Assembly: GCA_034721855.1 (NCBI GenBank)
Contig: JAYENB010000263.1
Location: 1-9,803 of the forward strand
From: JAQIBY01 sp034721855
GTDB taxonomy: Bacteria > Bacteroidota > Bacteroidia > Bacteroidales > ML635J-15
Length of the DNA: 9,803 nucleotides
Reading direction: 5' to 3'
A program made the position numbers and the translations under genes. Shown here piece by piece: positions 7,041 through 9,803 of the stretch. Position 1 is the stretch's first letter. Each line of letters starts with the position of its first letter. The notes below the pieces were generated by a model, which searched no databases, had not been told where the DNA came from, and saw nothing but the letters and a program-made list of their open reading frames with translations.

Positions 7041-7751
7041 ATGGAAAACATCATCGAACTACAACATTTGGTCAAGAATTATGAAATGGGCACCCAGACA
7101 GTCAGGGCTTTACGCTCTATTGACATGACCATTAAAAAGAATGAATACGTAAGCATCATGGGCCCGTCAGGCAGCGGGAAATCCACGCTGATGAACATCA
7201 TCGGATGCCTTGATTCGTTAACAAAAGGCGAATACATACTCAACGGCACCAACGTGAGCCAGATGACCGACAATGAACTGGCAGAAATACGTAACCAGGA
7301 AATCGGTTTTATATTCCAGGTTTTTAACCTCCTGCCCCGCTTCAATGCCTTGGATAATGTCATGTTACCATTAGTTTATGCCGGGGAAAAAAAGAAAAAC
7401 CGGGAAAAAAGGGCGAAAGAAGTACTATCGTCTGTAGGACTGGAAGACCGCATGAATCACAAGCCCAATGAACTTTCCGGGGGCGAACGCCAACGGGTCG
7501 CGGTGGCACGTGCCCTTGTCAACAACCCTGCCATTATTCTTGCCGATGAACCCACAGGCAACCTTGACACCAAAACCTCGCTTGACATCATGCACCTTTT
7601 TGAAAAAATTCACAATGCCGGCAATACCGTTGTACTGGTCACACACGAAGATGACATCGCACATCACGCACACAGAATTATTCGCTTACGGGATGGAGAA
7701 ATTGAATCAGATGATAAAAATAAAACACCAATCAACCTTTTTAACACATAA
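7041..7751 (+). CDS. ABC transporter ATP-binding protein, LolD/MacB type
   Basis: This is a 236-residue ATPase subunit with every nucleotide-binding motif intact: Walker A GPSGSGKST at residues 41-49, the Q-loop in FIFQVFNLLPRFNALDNV, signature LSGGERQRV at 145-153, Walker B IILADEPTGNLD with Asp169/Glu170, and the H-loop His202 in VTHEDD. The wording around the Q-loop and the DEPTGNLD stretch are typical of the MacB/LolD/FtsE group, which powers lipoprotein release, efflux or mechanotransmission through FtsX-like permeases. No permease gene lies next to it in this window, so its partner must be encoded elsewhere. The following adenosyltransferase starts 3 bases after the stop, suggesting co-transcription. 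The ATG at 7041 gives a normal N-terminus (MENIIELQHLVKNYEMG). Confidence 0.93.
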   Translation: MENIIELQHLVKNYEMGTQTVRALRSIDMTIKKNEYVSIMGPSGSGKSTLMNIIGCLDSLTKGEYILNGTNVSQMTDNELAEIRNQEIGFIFQVFNLLPRFNALDNVMLPLVYAGEKKKNREKRAKEVLSSVGLEDRMNHKPNELSGGERQRVAVARALVNNPAIILADEPTGNLDTKTSLDIMHLFEKIHNAGNTVVLVTHEDDIAHHAHRIIRLRDGEIESDDKNKTPINLFNT

Positions 7752-7754
7752 GTT

Positions 7755-8318
7755 ATGGCTAAAATTTACACAAAAACAGGAGACAAGGGAGAAACCAGGC
7801 TTTTTACCGGTGAAAAAGTAAGCAAAGATAATCCCAGGTTAGAGGCATACGGTACCATTGATGAACTCATCTCATGGATTGGTATGATTGGTGCTTATGA
7901 TTTGCCTCAACAACAAAAAGATACCCTGACAAAAATACAAAGTGATTTGTTTACGGTGTGTTCGCATGTTGCGTGTGATCCCGGCAGCTCAAAAAACAAG
8001 CATAAAAAATTGACACCATGGGATGAACAACATGAGCGTTTCATTGAAAACGAAATTGACGCCATGAACAACAGTTTGCCTGAATTGACAAGTTTTATCC
8101 TGCCTGCAGGCGATCCACAGGTAGCATCTTGTCATATTGCCCGCACAATTTGCCGGAGGGCAGAAAGGCGAGTTGTAACAATTACAAAAAACACAAAAGA
8201 TACTAACAATTTTATTATTTCATTTTTAAACCGCTTGTCCGACTATCTCTTCGTTCTGGCACGATATACAGCACATAAAAAAAATATTGTTGATATTTTA
8301 TGGAAAAAAGATGTTTGA
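7755..8318 (+). CDS. Cob(I)alamin adenosyltransferase, PduO type
   Basis: This is a 187-residue corrinoid adenosyltransferase of the PduO/MMAB family. It transfers the adenosyl group of ATP to reduced cobalamin, giving coenzyme B12 for enzymes such as methylmalonyl-CoA mutase. The N-terminal ATP-binding motif is clear (KIYTKTGDKGETRLFTGE, residues 3-20), followed by EAYGTIDELISWIG. The arginine-rich motif ARTICRRAERRVV falls at 129-141, and FLNRLSDYLFVLARY at about 157-171. Both match the active-site helices of the family, and length is normal. It is probably translated from the same message as the preceding ABC ATPase. No B12 synthesis gene or cobalamin riboswitch is visible nearby. Its stop codon overlaps the candidate promoter of the next gene. 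Confidence 0.94.
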   Translation: MAKIYTKTGDKGETRLFTGEKVSKDNPRLEAYGTIDELISWIGMIGAYDLPQQQKDTLTKIQSDLFTVCSHVACDPGSSKNKHKKLTPWDEQHERFIENEIDAMNNSLPELTSFILPAGDPQVASCHIARTICRRAERRVVTITKNTKDTNNFIISFLNRLSDYLFVLARYTAHKKNIVDILWKKDV

Positions 8319-8342
8319 ATGTTAATATTTTTTTTAAATTCG
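8314..8342 (+). promoter_or_regulatory. Candidate promoter for the DUF2795-type gene
   Basis: TTTG at 8314-8317 is followed after 17 bases by TAAATTCG at 8335-8342, one mismatch from TAnnTTTG. Transcription would start near 8350, leaving a leader of about 30 bases. The TTTG overlaps the stop codon of the adenosyltransferase gene, so the small gene likely has its own promoter as well as any read-through. Confidence 0.45.
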
Positions 8343-8378
8343 CAGTCCTGAAAAAAAAGATACAAAATTAGATATTTT

Positions 8379-8600
8379 ATGTATTGGACTCTTGAATTAG
8401 CATCGAAACTCGAAGACGCCCCCTGGCCGGCAACCAAGGAAGAACTCATCGACTATGCCATCCGATCGGGGGCCCCGCTCGAAGTCATTGAAAACCTTCA
8501 GGAAGTTGAAGATGAAGGAGAATCGTATGACAGCATTGAAGACATCTGGCCGGATTATCCCAGCAAAGATGATTTTTTCTTCAATGAAGATGAGTATTAA
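8379..8600 (+). CDS. Small acidic DUF2795-type protein
   Basis: This is a 73-residue, strongly acidic protein. It begins MYWTLELASKLEDAPWPATK, continues with EELIDYAIRSGAPLEVIENL, and ends in a very acidic tail, IWPDYPSKDDFFFNEDEY. The pattern matches the DUF2795 family, near-identical copies of which are common single genes in Bacteroidota. The function is unknown. The helical middle part and acidic tail suggest a cytoplasmic protein that binds a basic or nucleic-acid-binding partner, but that is inference. The ATG at 8379 starts exactly where family members start. Codon use is more GC-rich than in the surrounding DNA, consistent with strong constraint and good expression. Confidence 0.88.
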   Translation: MYWTLELASKLEDAPWPATKEELIDYAIRSGAPLEVIENLQEVEDEGESYDSIEDIWPDYPSKDDFFFNEDEY

Positions 8601-8681
8601 CGCAATTGTCGCTCTATTCTAAATATCGTTTGATTTGAAAAAATTAACTATTTTTGCTATTGAACACTGTAAATTCATTTT

Positions 8682-9803
8682 TTATTCTTTCACAAATTTC
8701 TGTACTCCAACTTCACCATTTTTATTGGTTAAAACAACAGTATAGGTTCCTGCTGAAAGATTGGAAACACTGATTTCGCCGTTGTTGTTAAATATAGCTT
8801 GTTTTTGGATTAGCTTACCGTTTATGTCGTATATGCTAATTTCTCCTTTAGTATAGCTTGTTGTTACATATAAAATATCTTTAGCCGGGTTTGGATATAT
8901 GCTAAATTCAATGTTAGGTAATGGCGTATTTTCAATCCCAACTGGCCCCACTTCTTCACCATTTACTACAAAATCAACAGTATAATAAGTACCGGTTTCC
9001 GTAATTACATTGAATGGTGTCCATTGTTGATGTTCTAAGCTGGTAACGTACATTTGAATGTTTGTGTTATCCGGGATATTTGGGAAGCTGTATTGTCCCT
9101 GGTCATTGGTAAGGCACACATCCAGGAATTCTTCCGCATCTGCATCGCGTAGAATAACCACCATATTGGCGAGAGGTATTAAGTCGGATTTTTTTCCGCC
9201 TTCTCCGACAATTCCTCCACCGGAGTTGCTTCCTTCTTCATCTGCAAGTTGTGGATGATGCAAATCTGCAACAAACAGGGTGCTGTCAGTCATGGGGATA
9301 CTGATAGCATCTTCATGAGTAATGGCTGTTTGATAATACACATGCGAAGCCACATTGTAATTATCAGGGTTAATTAGTGCAGAACCGAGATAATAATCCC
9401 CGGCCTCAATATCTTCAAAAATAACTTGCCCGTTGCTACCAAGTGTTTGTTGGTCATTTAGAGCAATCACTTCTTCACCGCCAATGTCGGTTGTGAGTTT
9501 ATACAGCGATATTACTGCCTCACCTGCAGGAAAATTGGTTGCAGGTGTGCCAAATGTAATGTTTACAGTGAGTTTGTTGTTACCGTTATCCTCTACGAAT
9601 GTTACAGAGCCCTGTAATAATTCACAGCCAAACTCATTGCTACTCCATACATCAAAAGTTCCGGCAGGATAGTTACTCCCCAGTGAAAGCGAGGCGCCAT
9701 TGCCTGCTGTTTCTCCCGTGAAAATCGCTGCCCCCATAGTTACCCAATAAACTGTTTCTGTCTCGCTGGTAGAAAGCGAAATTTCTCCGGTATTTCCAGT
9801 TTC
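8682..9803 (-). CDS. T9SS-sorted surface or secreted protein, 5' end missing
   Basis: The frame is open from the right edge of the window to the TAA at 8682-8684, giving 373 residues. The internal ATG at 9735-9737 is not a credible start because the frame continues upstream with similar beta-rich sequence. Residues of about 301-373 form a type IX secretion C-terminal sorting domain: SIYPNPAKDILYV, then ISIYDINGKLI, LSAGTYTVVLTN and the final VQKFVKE. Before it, about 205-285, is an Ig-like or carboxypeptidase-regulatory-like fold (PLANMVVILRDADAEEF, TNDQGQYSFPNIP). A Ser/Gly-rich linker lies at about 188-200 (SNSGGGIVGEGG). The upstream part contains a second repeat of the type NGQVIFEDIEAGDYYLG. 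The protein is predicted to cross the outer membrane through T9SS and be anchored or released. Its catalytic or binding domain, if any, is beyond the window. The gene converges on the DUF2795-type gene. Confidence 0.9.
   Translation of the reverse strand, partial: ETGNTGEISLSTSETETVYWVTMGAAIFTGETAGNGASLSLGSNYPAGTFDVWSSNEFGCELLQGSVTFVEDNGNNKLTVNITFGTPATNFPAGEAVISLYKLTTDIGGEEVIALNDQQTLGSNGQVIFEDIEAGDYYLGSALINPDNYNVASHVYYQTAITHEDAISIPMTDSTLFVADLHHPQLADEEGSNSGGGIVGEGGKKSDLIPLANMVVILRDADAEEFLDVCLTNDQGQYSFPNIPDNTNIQMYVTSLEHQQWTPFNVITETGTYYTVDFVVNGEEVGPVGIENTPLPNIEFSIYPNPAKDILYVTTSYTKGEISIYDINGKLIQKQAIFNNNGEISVSNLSAGTYTVVLTNKNGEVGVQKFVKE

Noticed and set aside
9433..9672. Plus-strand open frames inside the T9SS gene.
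   Set aside because: They are low-complexity shadows of the minus-strand coding frame, which has clear domain structure.

Overview
The window looks like chromosomal DNA from a member of the Bacteroidota. The evidence is a type IX secretion sorting domain on the last protein, a small acidic DUF2795-type protein, a dipeptidyl peptidase IV of the secreted bacterial type, start codons mostly without Shine-Dalgarno sequences, several TAnnTTTG promoter boxes, AT-rich intergenic DNA, and an intergenic repeat built of ACAAAG units. I cannot place it below phylum level. I see no plasmid, phage, CRISPR, rRNA or tRNA sequence.

Layout. 1-399 is AT-rich non-coding DNA with a short 9-bp tandem repeat. 400-1626 (+) is a 12-helix-type major facilitator superfamily transporter. 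1861-2963 (+) is a broken AbgT-family transporter: it has a one-base frameshift near 2547 and lacks about the last 140 residues. Its 3' end runs into a minus-strand orphan coding fragment (2931-3074) that lies directly behind an outer-membrane beta-barrel gene (3075-3698, -, GTG start). A metallo-beta-lactamase-fold hydrolase (3792-4481, +) diverges from the barrel gene. 4482-4790 is non-coding and holds a 28-bp perfect direct repeat plus an imperfect inverted repeat. 4791-6965 (+) is a secreted dipeptidyl peptidase IV. 7041-7751 and 7755-8318 (+) are a probable two-gene unit: a LolD/MacB-type ABC ATPase followed after 3 nt by a PduO-type cobalamin adenosyltransferase. 8379-8600 (+) is the DUF2795-type protein with a good promoter. 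8682-9803 (-) is the 3' part of a cell-surface or secreted protein carrying a T9SS sorting domain; its 5' end lies outside the window.

How the genes relate. This is mostly housekeeping and envelope biology: two transporters (one dead), periplasmic or outer-membrane peptide breakdown, an outer-membrane barrel, a T9SS cargo protein and cofactor B12 activation. Apart from the ATPase/adenosyltransferase pair, the genes do not form one pathway. The most notable structure is the wreck at about 2514-3074. A single deletion between two convergent genes would explain both the missing AbgT C-terminus and the orphan fragment. I found no convincing undescribed multi-gene system.
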